A stretch of 48,238 nucleotides of DNA, from positions 1 to 48,238 of the forward strand of contig JAEWBF010000104.1 of NCBI GenBank assembly GCA_023391285.1, given 5' to 3'. How positions within the stretch are numbered: the first letter of the stretch is position 1; each line of letters starts with the position of its first letter. Below, piece by piece: positions 22,127 through 31,090 of the stretch. This DNA is from Verrucomicrobiota bacterium. GTDB lineage: Bacteria > Verrucomicrobiota > Verrucomicrobiia > Opitutales > Opitutaceae. The notes under the pieces are model-generated. The model was not told where the DNA came from. It saw nothing but the letters and a program-made list of their open reading frames with translations, and did no database searches. The position numbers were made by a program, and so were the translations under genes.

Positions 22127-24187
22127 ATGAAAGACTACGCCACCTCGGATCTGAGAAGCTTTGCGGTTGTTGGCCATGCGTCGGCGGGAAAGACGATGTT
22201 GTGCGAGGCGATGCTCGCGTGTTCGGGTCGGATTGGACGCATGGGCAGCATCGAGGGTGGATCGACGACGTCGGATTATCACGCGAGCGAGAAGCAGCAT
22301 CAGATCTCGATTCATGCGACGCTGCTGAACACGGAGTGGCTGGGGAGGAAGTTGAACGTGATCGATTGTCCCGGCTACGCGGACTTCATCGCGGAAGCGT
22401 ATAGCGCGATGCGCGTGGGAGATTTCGCGTTGGTGGTGGTGAACGCGGCACACGGGCTCGGCGTGGGGACGGATGCGGTGTGGGACAACGCGACGTTGCA
22501 CGGACTGCCGCGCGTGCTGGTGGTGAACGCGCTGGACAAGGCGAACGTCGATTTCGAGGCGGTGGTGGCGTCGGCGCGCGAGCATTTCGGGCGGAAGGTT
22601 TTTCCGCTGACGATTCCGCTCGATGCGGGGCCGGGGTTTAGCCGGGTGCTGGATGTGTTGCGGAATGAAGTGGTGACGTATCGGCCGGGTGGAAACGGGA
22701 GCTACACGGAGGCGCCGGCGGAAGGGGAATTGGCGGAGAACGTGCACACGTTGCACAAGGAGCTGATCGAGTATGTGGCGGAGTCGGACGACGCGTTGAT
22801 GGAACGGTTCTTCGCGGAAGGCGTGTTGGACGAGAGCGAGCTGCGGGCGGGGCTGCACAAAGCGATTCAGAATCAGGTCTTCATTCCGTTGTTTGCGGTG
22901 TCGGCGGAGACGAACGTGGGCGTGGCGCGGTTGATGGATTTTATCGCGAAATATGGGTCGTCGCCGGTGGACCGGGCAGTGGTGGATGCGCTGGATCCGA
23001 GCGGTGCGCACGTGCCGGTGGCGCTGACGCAAACGGAGCCGGTGGTGTATGTTTTCAAGACGATGAACGAGCCCGGTGTGGGCGAGTTATCGCTGTTTCG
23101 GGTTTACTCCGGCACCGTCGCAAGCGGTGCCGAACTTTTTAATCCGGTGCGCAAGGTGACCGAGCGGCTTGGGCAGGTGTATGTGTTGAACGGGCACGAG
23201 CGGACGCCGGTGACGCAGTTGCGCGCGGGAGATTTGGGCGCGGTGGTGAAGCTGAGGGAGACGCGGACGGACGATACGCTGTGCAGTCCGCGTTTCGTGG
23301 TGACGCTGCCGAAGGTGGAGTTTCCGCGTCCGAATATTCACGGGGCGTTGAAGCTGCGGTCGAAAGGCGAGGAGGATAAACTCGCGGTGGGGCTGGCGAC
23401 GCTGCATGCGGAAGATCCGACCTTTCACTACCGCGTGGATGACGAGCTGCATCAGACGATCGTGTCGGGGCAGGGTGAGATTCACCTGCAGGTGATCGTG
23501 GAGCGGCTGGCGCGGCGGTTTGGAGTGACGGTGGAACTGGTCGAGCCGGGGATTCCGTATCGGGAGACGATTCGGGCACGCGGGGAGTCGCGGTATCGGC
23601 ACAAGAAGCAGACGGGTGGGGCGGGGCAGTTTGCGGAAGTGTGGCTGCGGATCGAGCCGGCGCCGCGCGACAGTGGGGTGGAGTTTACGCAGTCGCTCGT
23701 GGGGACGAATGTGGATCGGGTATTTGTGCCGTCGGTGGAGAAAGGGTTGCGGACGGCGTGCAACGAAGGCGTGCGGGCGGGTTTCCGGGTGACGGATGTG
23801 AAGGTGGATTTCTACGACGGGAAAATGCATCCGGTGGACTCGAAGGACATCGCATTTCAGGTGGCGGGGTATCACGCGTTCAAGGAGGCGTTTTTGGCGG
23901 CTTCGCCGTGTTTGTTGGAGCCGGTGTATCGGGTGAAATTGACCGTGCCGGAGGACAACGTGGGAGCAGTGATGGGAGATTTGTCGGCGCGCCGCGGGCA
24001 TATCCTGGGCGTGGATACGGACGGGCAGTTTCAGGTGATTCATGCGCATGTGCCGCAGAAGGAATTGCATCGCTACAGCACGACGCTGCGGTCGTTGACG
24101 AGCGGGCGCGGGCGGCATGAGGAGGAGTTTAGCCACTACGCGGAAGTGCCGGCGGAGTGGGAGGCGAGGTTGGTGGGGAAGAAGTAG
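22127..24187 (+). CDS. EF-G-like translational GTPase (EF-G2 type paralog)
   Basis: A 686-residue five-domain EF-G homolog. The P-loop is GHASAGKT (16-23). Switch II reads DCPGYADF, with Tyr where canonical EF-G and EF-Tu carry the catalytic His (DTPGH), and the G4 motif is NALD instead of NKxD. GSIEGGSTTSDYHASE replaces the usual switch I, as in Thermus EF-G-2. Domains IV (GESRYRHKKQTGGAGQFAEV) and V (RRGHILG) are intact. Translocation is presumably done by another EF-G. This paralog's role (recycling, stress, or other) is unknown. It lies apart from the str operon genes. Confidence 0.88.
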   Translation: MKDYATSDLRSFAVVGHASAGKTMLCEAMLACSGRIGRMGSIEGGSTTSDYHASEKQHQISIHATLLNTEWLGRKLNVIDCPGYADFIAEAYSAMRVGDFALVVVNAAHGLGVGTDAVWDNATLHGLPRVLVVNALDKANVDFEAVVASAREHFGRKVFPLTIPLDAGPGFSRVLDVLRNEVVTYRPGGNGSYTEAPAEGELAENVHTLHKELIEYVAESDDALMERFFAEGVLDESELRAGLHKAIQNQVFIPLFAVSAETNVGVARLMDFIAKYGSSPVDRAVVDALDPSGAHVPVALTQTEPVVYVFKTMNEPGVGELSLFRVYSGTVASGAELFNPVRKVTERLGQVYVLNGHERTPVTQLRAGDLGAVVKLRETRTDDTLCSPRFVVTLPKVEFPRPNIHGALKLRSKGEEDKLAVGLATLHAEDPTFHYRVDDELHQTIVSGQGEIHLQVIVERLARRFGVTVELVEPGIPYRETIRARGESRYRHKKQTGGAGQFAEVWLRIEPAPRDSGVEFTQSLVGTNVDRVFVPSVEKGLRTACNEGVRAGFRVTDVKVDFYDGKMHPVDSKDIAFQVAGYHAFKEAFLAASPCLLEPVYRVKLTVPEDNVGAVMGDLSARRGHILGVDTDGQFQVIHAHVPQKELHRYSTTLRSLTSGRGRHEEEFSHYAEVPAEWEARLVGKK

Positions 24188-24203
24188 GAGATGGGGAGGG
24201 GGA

Positions 24204-24231
24204 AAGCTCCAAGCTCCAAGATCCAAGCTCC
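24204..24231 (+). repeat. Heptad tandem repeat, AAGCTCC type (4 units)
   Basis: AAGCTCC, AAGCTCC, AAGATCC, AAGCTCC, then AGAG. Two further heptads, ACCAAGG and ACCAAGG, follow at 24240-24253. Confidence 0.8.
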
Positions 24232-24306
24232 AGAGAATGACCAAGGACCAAGGTTCAAAGGGCGTGTGGAGTTGGGGCGGTTGAGGGGGGAGGGCGGGGC
24301 GGGTGC

Positions 24307-24332
24307 GGCGGGGTCGGGAGACCCCGCCCTAC
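24307..24332 (-). repeat. REP hairpin (GGGTC stem, GTAG foot)
   Basis: Arms GGCGGGGTC (24307-24315) and GACCCCGCC (24320-24328) around GGGA, then CTAC. Confidence 0.85.
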
Positions 24333-24393
24333 AAGGTGCGGGTGAAATTCTGCGCTTGGGTTTGGCGGGGTTTCGCTGATTGCTGGGAGGCTG

Positions 24394-26208
24394 ATGGCCA
24401 AAGTCCGCATTCTTCCCGATCGCGTCGCGAATCAGATCGCCGCTGGCGAGGTGATCGAGCGGCCGGCGGCGGTGGTGAAGGAGTTGGTGGAGAATGCGCT
24501 CGATGCGGGGGCGACGCGAATCGAGGTGGAGTTTCGCCATGGCGGGCGGGCGTTGATGCGGGTGGAGGATAATGGCTCGGGGATGTCGCGGGATGATGCG
24601 CTGCTGGCCTTGGAGCGGCATGCGACGAGCAAGATTGTGGAAGCGGACGATCTGGATCGGCTGGCGAGTTACGGGTTTCGGGGGGAGGCGCTGCCGTCGA
24701 TCGCGAGTGTTTCGAGATTCGAGCTGCAGACGCGCGAGGCGGATCGGGACGTGGGGACGGAGATTTTGGTAAATGGTGGGAGGATGGTGCATGTGCGCGA
24801 TTGCGGGCGTCCGGTGGGGACGCGGATCGAGGTGACGCATTTGTTCAATTCGGTGCCGGCGCGGCGGAAGTTTTTGAAGACGGATCAGACGGAGGCGGCG
24901 CACATCGTGCAGTGCGTTCGACTCTATGCACTGGCGTGTCCGGGGACGGCGTTCACGTTGATCGAAGACGGGCGGGTGATCTTTCGTTCGCCGCAGTGTG
25001 CGACGCTGGCGGAGCGGGTGGCGGAGATTTTTGGGCGGCAGACGGCGGAGGCGCTGGTGCCGATCGAGGCGGTGGAAACGGGGATGCGGTTGAGCGGGTT
25101 TATTGGGAAGCCGGGGGTGGGGCGCGGGACGCGTCACGAGATGATTGTATTCGTGAATCAACGACCGGTGGACAGCCGGACGTTGAACTACGCGTTGATC
25201 GAAAGTTATCACGAATCGATTCCGAAGGGGCGGTATCCGGTGGCGTTTGTGTTTTTCGACTGCGATCCGGCGGCGGTGGACGTGAATGTGCATCCGGCGA
25301 AACGGGAGGTGCGGTTTCGGAGCGAGCCGGCGGTAAGAGGATTTGTGATACGCGCGGTGTTGTCGCGGCTGCGGGAGATTGGGAGCGCGAGTCCGATTTT
25401 GCCGAGTGCCGAGCCGCGGGTGGAACCGGGCGCTGGGCTTCAGGTTGGCGCGCCGACCAGGGAAACGGATGCGATGCTGCGGACGGAGGCGGCGATTCCG
25501 TTTCGAACGATTGAGATGTCCGCGGGCGCGCCCCTGGCGGCGAAAGCGGCGGCGCCGTTGGTCTCGGGCGAGGCGCAGCGAATTGCGGTGTCAGTGCAGG
25601 CGGCGACTCCAGCGGTGCAGGTGAAGCCGGTGGCGCCGACGTGGCGGTTTGTGGGCTTGGCGCACGGAACGTATGCGTTGTTCGAGACGGCGGCGGGGTT
25701 GGTGTTGCTGGACCGGCGGGCGGCGCATGAACGAATTTGGTTCGAGCGGTTGCAGGAGCAGTTCAAGCAGGGCGACGTGCCGAGTCAGCGGTTGCTGCTG
25801 CCGGTGCCGATCGAGTTGGATCCGATTTCGGCGACGATGTTATTGGACCGGTTGCTTTTTCTGAATGCGCACGGACTCGAGGTGGCGGAGTTTGGGCGAA
25901 ATTTTTTCCGGATCGAGAGCGTGCCGGTGTGGATGGAGCCGGCGGATGCGGAAGGGTTCTTGCGGGATTTGCTGGGAGCGTTTCGGGACGGGCGGTGGCC
26001 GGATGCGAATCCGGATCTAGCGCGCGAAGAGCTGGCGAAAATGGCGGCGGCGAAGGCGGTGCGGCTGCCGGCGGCGAGCGGGGAGGCGGAATTGCAGGGG
26101 GTGTTGGCCCAGCTTTTTGCGACCCGGGCACCGCTGACGAGTCCTTCGGGAAAGCCAACGTATATCGAATTGAATCACGGAGAGTTGGCGCGACGGTTTC
26201 AGCGGTGA
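24394..26208 (+). CDS. mutL: DNA mismatch repair protein MutL
   Basis: MutS partner in mismatch repair. The 604 residues carry an N-terminal GHKL ATPase with GEVIERPAAVVKELVENALDAG, DNGSGM, TSKI and GFRGEALPSI, followed by VNQRPV and NVHPAKREVRF. A variable linker (about 330-415) leads to the dimerisation domain. There, the endonuclease motif DQHA-x2-E-x4-E appears as DRRA..E....E (440-451). The other metal motifs are also changed: AAAK where AC is expected near 551, and SPSGKP where CPHGRP is expected near 585. The nicking activity is therefore probably lost. No mutS is adjacent. Confidence 0.95.
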   Translation: MAKVRILPDRVANQIAAGEVIERPAAVVKELVENALDAGATRIEVEFRHGGRALMRVEDNGSGMSRDDALLALERHATSKIVEADDLDRLASYGFRGEALPSIASVSRFELQTREADRDVGTEILVNGGRMVHVRDCGRPVGTRIEVTHLFNSVPARRKFLKTDQTEAAHIVQCVRLYALACPGTAFTLIEDGRVIFRSPQCATLAERVAEIFGRQTAEALVPIEAVETGMRLSGFIGKPGVGRGTRHEMIVFVNQRPVDSRTLNYALIESYHESIPKGRYPVAFVFFDCDPAAVDVNVHPAKREVRFRSEPAVRGFVIRAVLSRLREIGSASPILPSAEPRVEPGAGLQVGAPTRETDAMLRTEAAIPFRTIEMSAGAPLAAKAAAPLVSGEAQRIAVSVQAATPAVQVKPVAPTWRFVGLAHGTYALFETAAGLVLLDRRAAHERIWFERLQEQFKQGDVPSQRLLLPVPIELDPISATMLLDRLLFLNAHGLEVAEFGRNFFRIESVPVWMEPADAEGFLRDLLGAFRDGRWPDANPDLAREELAKMAAAKAVRLPAASGEAELQGVLAQLFATRAPLTSPSGKPTYIELNHGELARRFQR

Positions 26209-26305
26209 AGGAGGGAACGGGGCGGGCGAAAGACGGGAACGGCAGACGGAAATGCCGACGGCCAAGGACTAATGAATGAAAAAGGGCGTGCGTTTCGCTG
26301 ACGCG

Positions 26306-26320
26306 TGGCACGAAAATTGG
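26306..26320 (+). promoter_or_regulatory. Candidate sigma-54 promoter upstream of glgP
   Basis: TGGCACG, four bases, then TTGG matches the -24/-12 consensus TGGCACG-N4-TTGC except for the last base. The start codon at 26353 is 33 bp downstream, giving a short leader. It rests on a single-site consensus match only. Confidence 0.35.
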
Positions 26321-26352
26321 TTTTCAGCGTCCATAGCGTTCCCTTTTTTCTC

Positions 26353-28869
26353 ATGTCATCTGTCGCTCCTTCGCCTTCCTCGAAATCCAACAAAGCCTCG
26401 CAAGGGGCCAAGGCCGCGGAGGCGGGGCCGAATGGGAAGGAACTGTTGACGGAGCGGATTCGGCATCACCTGACGTCGACGCTGGCGCGGTTTCCCGGTG
26501 CGGCGACGCCGCGCGATTGGTGGGTGGCGACGGCGCTGGCGTGTCGCGATCGCATCCATGAACGGATGATTGCGACGCAAGCGGTGCACAATAACGAGAA
26601 CGTGCGCCGGCTGTATTACTTCTCGTTGGAGTATTTGATGGGGCGGTTGTTCGAGAGCAATTTGCTGGCCACCGGAATGATGGACGAGGCGCGGGCGGCG
26701 TTGAAGGACCTCGGGATCGATTTCGATGCGGTGCGGGAATCGGAAGTCGACATGGGATTGGGCAATGGCGGCCTCGGTCGTTTGGCGGCGTGTTTCCTGG
26801 ATTCGCTTTCGACGCTGGATTATCCGGCGCTCGGATACGGGATTTATTACGAGTTCGGGTTGTTCAAGCAGGAGTTCGTGAATGGGCATCAGGTGGAGCA
26901 TCCGGATGCGTGGGGGTTGTTCGGCGATCCGTGGGAAGTGGTGCGGGCGGATTACACGCAGGAAGTGCGGTTGTATGGGCGCGTGGAGAACGTGTTCGAC
27001 GATCGGGGCAACTCGCGTCCGCGCTGGGTGGGCACGAAGACGATCATCGGTGTGCCGCACGATATTCCGATTGCGGGCTTTGGCACGAAGACGGTGAATC
27101 TGTTGCGGTTGTGGGCGTCGAAGGCGTCGAAGGATTTCGATTTGGCGGCGTTCAATTCGGGCGGCTACGTCGAGGCGGTGCGGGACAAGGCGATCGGCGA
27201 GACGATCTCGAAGGTGCTTTATCCGAACGACAAGACGGAGAACGGGAAGGAGCTGCGGTTGGTGCAGCAGTATTTCTTCGTGGCGTGTTCGCTGCGTGAC
27301 ATCCTGCGGCGGCATTTCCGGAATCCGCTGAACACGTGGGCGAATTTTTCGGACAAGGTGGCGGTGCAGTTGAATGACACGCATCCGGCGATCGCGGTGG
27401 CGGAGCTGATGCGGATTTTGCTCGATGAGCATCAGATGGCGTGGGACGACGCGTGGCAGATCGTCGGAAAGGTTTTTGGTTATACGAATCACACGCTGCT
27501 GCCGGAGGCGTTGGAGAAGTGGAGCGTGGCGCTGTTCGAGCGCGTGCTGCCGCGTCACCTGCAGATCATCTATGATATCAACGCGCGGTTGTTGAAGACG
27601 GTGGAGCACATGTGGCCCGGGCAGATCGAGAAGATGCGCGTGTGTTCGCTCGTGGAAGAAGGCAGTCCGCGGATGATTCGGATGGCGAATCTGGCGGTCG
27701 CGGGATCGCACGCGGTGAACGGGGTGGCGGCGTTGCACACCGAGTTGTTGAAGAAGCATCTGTTTCCGGAGTTCGACGCGCTCTTCCCGGGCAAATTTCA
27801 GAACAAGACGAATGGGATCACGCCGCGCCGGTGGCTATTGCAGTGCAACCCGGCGTTGTCGGAGTTGATCAGCGCAAAGCTGGGTAGCGAGGCGTGGGCG
27901 CGAGATCTGGATCTGTTGCGCGGGCTGGAAAAATTTGCGGGCGACGCGGCGTTTCAGGAGCAGTTCATGGCGATCAAGCGCGCGAACAAGGTGAACCTCG
28001 CGACCGTGATCAAGGCGGAGTGCGGCATCGACGTGTCGCCGGATGCGCTGTTCGACGTGCAGATCAAGCGGCTGCATGAATACAAGCGGCAGCATTTGAA
28101 CCTGCTGCACATTCTGGCGCTGTATCGCCGGCTGCTGCAGAATCCCTCGGTGGACATGGTGCCGCGGGTGTTTGTCTTCGCGGCGAAGGCGGCGCCGGGT
28201 TATGACCTGGCGAAGAACATCATTCGGGCGATCAATCTGATCGGATCGAAGATCAACAACGACCCGCGCGTGGGGGATCGGTTGAAGGTGGCGTTCTTGC
28301 CGAACTATCGCGTGTCGCTGGCGGAGAAGATCATTCCGGCGGCGGATTTGTCGGAGCAGATTTCGACCGCGGGCAAGGAAGCGTCGGGCACGGGCAACAT
28401 GAAGCTCGCGTTGAACGGCGCGCTGACGATCGGCACGCTCGATGGTGCGAATGTCGAGATCAAGGAAGAGGTGGGCGACGAGAACATCTTCATCTTCGGC
28501 ATGACGGTTCCGCAGGTGGAGGCGCTGGCGAGTTCGGGTTACAAACCGTGGGACATCTATCAGCAGGACGAAGAATTGCGGGCGCTGGTGGACTGGATTG
28601 GCAGCGATTATTTCACGCCGGGCGAGCATGGAGCGTTTGGCGCGCTGCATCACAGCCTGTTGGGTGGCGGCGATCCGTTCATGGTGTTGGCGGATTTTCG
28701 CGCTTACAGCGATTGTCAGGCGAAGGTCGACCAAGCCTATCGCGACAAGGCGGGCTGGGCGAAGAAGGCGATCCTCAACACGGCACGCGTCGGAAAGTTC
28801 TCGAGCGACCGAACGATTCGCGAGTATGCGGAGCAGATCTGGCGGTTGCCGGCGGCGGCGGTGAAATAA
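26353..28869 (+). CDS. glgP: Glycogen/starch phosphorylase
   Basis: Phosphorolysis of alpha-1,4-glucan to glucose-1-phosphate. The 838-residue length is typical. Family landmarks in order: YYFSLEYLMGR, GNGGLGRLAACFLDS, YGIYYEFGLFKQ, LNDTHPAIAVAELMR, NHTLLPEALE, KTNGITPRRWL, KRLHEYKRQ, and the PLP-lysine segment EASGTGNMKLALNG (near 680). ATG 26353 follows a non-conserved stretch and fits the family. No glgABC genes are in the window. Unlike its neighbours it has an AT-richer upstream region with a possible sigma-54 site. Confidence 0.97.
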   Translation: MSSVAPSPSSKSNKASQGAKAAEAGPNGKELLTERIRHHLTSTLARFPGAATPRDWWVATALACRDRIHERMIATQAVHNNENVRRLYYFSLEYLMGRLFESNLLATGMMDEARAALKDLGIDFDAVRESEVDMGLGNGGLGRLAACFLDSLSTLDYPALGYGIYYEFGLFKQEFVNGHQVEHPDAWGLFGDPWEVVRADYTQEVRLYGRVENVFDDRGNSRPRWVGTKTIIGVPHDIPIAGFGTKTVNLLRLWASKASKDFDLAAFNSGGYVEAVRDKAIGETISKVLYPNDKTENGKELRLVQQYFFVACSLRDILRRHFRNPLNTWANFSDKVAVQLNDTHPAIAVAELMRILLDEHQMAWDDAWQIVGKVFGYTNHTLLPEALEKWSVALFERVLPRHLQIIYDINARLLKTVEHMWPGQIEKMRVCSLVEEGSPRMIRMANLAVAGSHAVNGVAALHTELLKKHLFPEFDALFPGKFQNKTNGITPRRWLLQCNPALSELISAKLGSEAWARDLDLLRGLEKFAGDAAFQEQFMAIKRANKVNLATVIKAECGIDVSPDALFDVQIKRLHEYKRQHLNLLHILALYRRLLQNPSVDMVPRVFVFAAKAAPGYDLAKNIIRAINLIGSKINNDPRVGDRLKVAFLPNYRVSLAEKIIPAADLSEQISTAGKEASGTGNMKLALNGALTIGTLDGANVEIKEEVGDENIFIFGMTVPQVEALASSGYKPWDIYQQDEELRALVDWIGSDYFTPGEHGAFGALHHSLLGGGDPFMVLADFRAYSDCQAKVDQAYRDKAGWAKKAILNTARVGKFSSDRTIREYAEQIWRLPAAAVK

Positions 28870-28897
28870 CGCCGCGCGGCGCGCGCGTGGCGCGCGG

Positions 28898-28939
28898 AAG
28901 CTCCAAGCTCCAAGCTCCAAGATCCAAGATCCAAGCTCC
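28898..28939 (+). repeat. Heptad tandem repeat, AAGCTCC type (6 units)
   Basis: AAGCTCC x3, AAGATCC x2, AAGCTCC, then AGAG. A short inverted partner (TTTGGAGC, GGATCTT) lies at 29014-29030. Together they fill most of the 248-bp gap before the ydbH-like gene. Confidence 0.8.
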
Positions 28940-29117
28940 AGAGAAAGTCCAAACATCAACTTCCCGTGAGCGTGCGAGCGCGCGGAAGTGGGTGATCGGG
29001 GAACTGGAGGTTCTTTGGAGCTAGGATCTTCTCGCGGCGGCTGTCGCCGCAAATGCGGTTGGCAGCAGGGCTGGAAGTGGGTTAGCAACCGCGGCGAAAT
29101 TGCCGAATTTACTCTGC

Positions 29118-30374
29118 ATGATTTCGATGGGCCGCTGGGGGCGAATGTTGTTGTGGTGCGCGGGTTGTGCGCTGCTGGCGCTGCGCGGAGATGCGGCGGG
29201 TTTTGTGCTGCCGCCGATCGCAGGGGAGCTGGAGGGAGAATTTGCCGCGGTGAAATTTCCGGGTGCGCCGACCTTGCGCTGGCGGGCGACGATCGAGCGG
29301 GATGAAGCTTCGCGGCGGCGAGCGCGGGTGACGATCGACGGAGAGGGGACGAAGTTGAGGATCGAGGCGCGGGCGGATGCGAAAGGCGCTGGCGAATGGA
29401 CGATTGTCGAAGGGGAGTTGGATTTGGAGAAATGGTTTCCGGTGGCGGTGCCGGAGATCGGTGAAGTGGCGGAAGGTGTGACGGCGATCGGCGTGGTGCG
29501 GTTGAGCGGTGGAGGAGAGTTGTTTGCGGGGCAGCCGAGCGGGGCGGTGAAGGTGTTGCTCACGGATGCGATCGTGCGGCACGAAGGCGATGGATGGGCA
29601 CTGGAAGGGGTGGGGATGAGCGGGGAGTTTCGGATTTCGGCCGGGGATGCGGCGGCGGTGGCGGGACCGTTCGAGGCGAGTATCCGAACGATCACGACGT
29701 CGCGTTTCGGAGCGCGGAGTTTTTCAGCGCGGGGCCGGTTGAACGAGCAGGGGACGGTGACGCTGTCGGAGGCGCGCGTGGAGATTGCGGGCGGAGAAGT
29801 GGTGGTGGATCCGGCGACGATCCCGTTGTCGCCGCCGGCGTTGGATCTTAATTTTCGCGTATTGAACGTCGGCTTGCAGGACGTGGCGGCGCTGGTGCCG
29901 GCGAGTTTGGCGGATGCGCGGGGTCGGATCGACGGTGCGGTGCGAATCAGTTGGTCGGAGCGAGACGGATTTCAGTTGGGCGTGGGCGAATTGCGCTTGG
30001 GAGAGCACGAGCCGGCTTCGGTGCGGCTGGCGGCGACGCCGGGGTTTCTGACGGATCACGTGCCACGGTATTTCGAGCTTATGCCGACGTGGGCGGGTCC
30101 GCTCGCGCGGTGGTTGCGGCCCGAGAATCCGGCTTATGCGGACATGGAGCAGATCGAGATGGGGCGCACGGAGTTGCGAGTGGAGTCGCTGCGCGTGAGT
30201 CTGACACCGGAGGGGGATGATCGCGGGCGAACGGCGTCGGTGATCCTGACGGCGCAGCCGATGCAGGCGAGCAGCGTGGTCGAGAAAGTGACGTTCGAGA
30301 TCAATGTGTCGGGTCCCTTGCGGCACGTGTTGAAACTGGGGTTGGAGCAGCCGTTTTCGTTGAGCGTGCGATGA
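29118..30374 (+). CDS. ydbH: YdbH-like intermembrane (AsmA-superfamily) lipid transport protein, short form
   Basis: Predicted to form a periplasmic beta-groove that moves phospholipids between inner and outer membranes. Recognition rests on the beta-rich body (SPPALDLNFRVLNVGLQDVAALVP, ADARGRIDGAVRISW, GRTELRVESLRVSL, end FSLSVR) plus the two following genes, which match YnbE and YdbL. The N-terminus has a signal/anchor (MLLWCAGCALLALRGDAA). At 418 residues it is about half the E. coli length (about 880). ATG 29118 or 29127 is the start; the frame just upstream begins with TTG. The stop overlaps an in-frame ATG for ynbE. Confidence 0.72.
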   Translation: MISMGRWGRMLLWCAGCALLALRGDAAGFVLPPIAGELEGEFAAVKFPGAPTLRWRATIERDEASRRRARVTIDGEGTKLRIEARADAKGAGEWTIVEGELDLEKWFPVAVPEIGEVAEGVTAIGVVRLSGGGELFAGQPSGAVKVLLTDAIVRHEGDGWALEGVGMSGEFRISAGDAAAVAGPFEASIRTITTSRFGARSFSARGRLNEQGTVTLSEARVEIAGGEVVVDPATIPLSPPALDLNFRVLNVGLQDVAALVPASLADARGRIDGAVRISWSERDGFQLGVGELRLGEHEPASVRLAATPGFLTDHVPRYFELMPTWAGPLARWLRPENPAYADMEQIEMGRTELRVESLRVSLTPEGDDRGRTASVILTAQPMQASSVVEKVTFEINVSGPLRHVLKLGLEQPFSLSVR

Positions 30375-30430
30375 GGAAACTTCTGTTGCCAGGCGCCGTC
30401 TTTGGAGCTGTATCTTTGACGACTTTCCCC

Positions 30431-30613
30431 ATGCGCTTGCGCCTTTTTCTTCCTTTGGTGGCGGTTCTGCTCGGTGGCTGCATTCATGTGAAACTCGACC
30501 CGGTGCAGGTGCATGCGACGGTCGATGTGAATGTGCGGGTGGACCGGGCGTTGGATGACTTTTTCGGCGATTTGGATCAGAAATCGGCGACGATCGGAAC
30601 CTCCAGCAATTGA
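30431..30613 (+). CDS. ynbE: YnbE-like lipoprotein
   Basis: A 60-residue outer-membrane lipoprotein: basic start MRLRLFLPL, lipobox LLGGC (Cys17), then an alternating beta segment QVHATVDVNVRVDRALDDFFGDLD like that of E. coli YnbE (about 61 residues). In E. coli this strand stacks on the YdbH C-terminus to complete the bridge to the outer membrane. ATG 30431 gives the best lipoprotein signal. The in-frame ATG at 30371, overlapping the ydbH stop as ATGA, would add 20 residues and suggests translational coupling. It lies 4 bp before ydbL. Confidence 0.75.
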   Translation: MRLRLFLPLVAVLLGGCIHVKLDPVQVHATVDVNVRVDRALDDFFGDLDQKSATIGTSSN

Positions 30614-30617
30614 ACTC

Positions 30618-31001
30618 ATGAAAACTTCCTTCGTGCGGATGTGTGGGCTGATGCTGGCCCTGATGTTGGGTGTGGGCGTGGTCGCGGTGCGCGCGGCTGA
30701 GGATCTCGGCGCGGTGAAGGCCCGGATGAATCAGCGGCTGTCGCAGGTGGATCAGCTCAAGGCGAGCGGAGCGATCGGGGAGAACAATCGCGGATATTTG
30801 GACGTGCGCGACGGAGGTGGGGACGCCGCGAATGTGGTGAGCGCGGAAAATCGCGATCGCGAAGTGGTGTATGCGGAGATCGCGAAGCGGGCGGGTTCCT
30901 CGGCGGAGCAGGTCGGCAAGGCGCGGGCGCGTCAGATTGCGGCGAACAGCGCGGCGGGCGTGTGGCTGCAGCGCGAGGATGGCAGCTGGTATAAGAAGTA
31001 G
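30618..31001 (+). CDS. ydbL: YdbL-like periplasmic protein (DUF1318)
   Basis: A 127-residue secreted protein with a signal peptide ending near AVRAAE (residue 28) and the DUF1318 body. VDQLKASGAIGENNRGYLDVR parallels the E. coli GRVGETLYGYL region, then a helix VVSAENRDREVVYAEIAKRAGSSAEQVGKARARQIA, and the C-terminal GVWLQREDGSWYKK parallels YVQGINGQWLRK. In E. coli YdbL modulates the YdbH-YnbE bridge. It is the third gene of a tight operon with ydbH and ynbE. Confidence 0.82.
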   Translation: MKTSFVRMCGLMLALMLGVGVVAVRAAEDLGAVKARMNQRLSQVDQLKASGAIGENNRGYLDVRDGGGDAANVVSAENRDREVVYAEIAKRAGSSAEQVGKARARQIAANSAAGVWLQREDGSWYKK

Positions 31002-31056
31002 GCGATCGGCGGAGGAGGGGTGTTCGCGGAGCGGAAGACGGATTAGGCGGAGCGTC

Positions 31057-31075
31057 GGGGGCGTAAAGCCCCTCC
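31057..31075 (-). repeat. REP hairpin (GGGGC stem, GGAG foot)
   Basis: Arms GGGGC (31058-31062) and GCCCC (31068-31072) enclose GTAAA, followed by CTCC (31072-31075; minus-strand GGAG). It lies between the convergent ydbL and nupC genes. Confidence 0.7.
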
Positions 31076-31090
31076 CGCCGTTTTCCGCTG

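Noticed and set aside
28871..28897. GC-only hairpin after glgP as a terminator
   Set aside because: CCGCGCG/CGCGCGG can pair, but there is no T-tract and the region is simple CG repeat.
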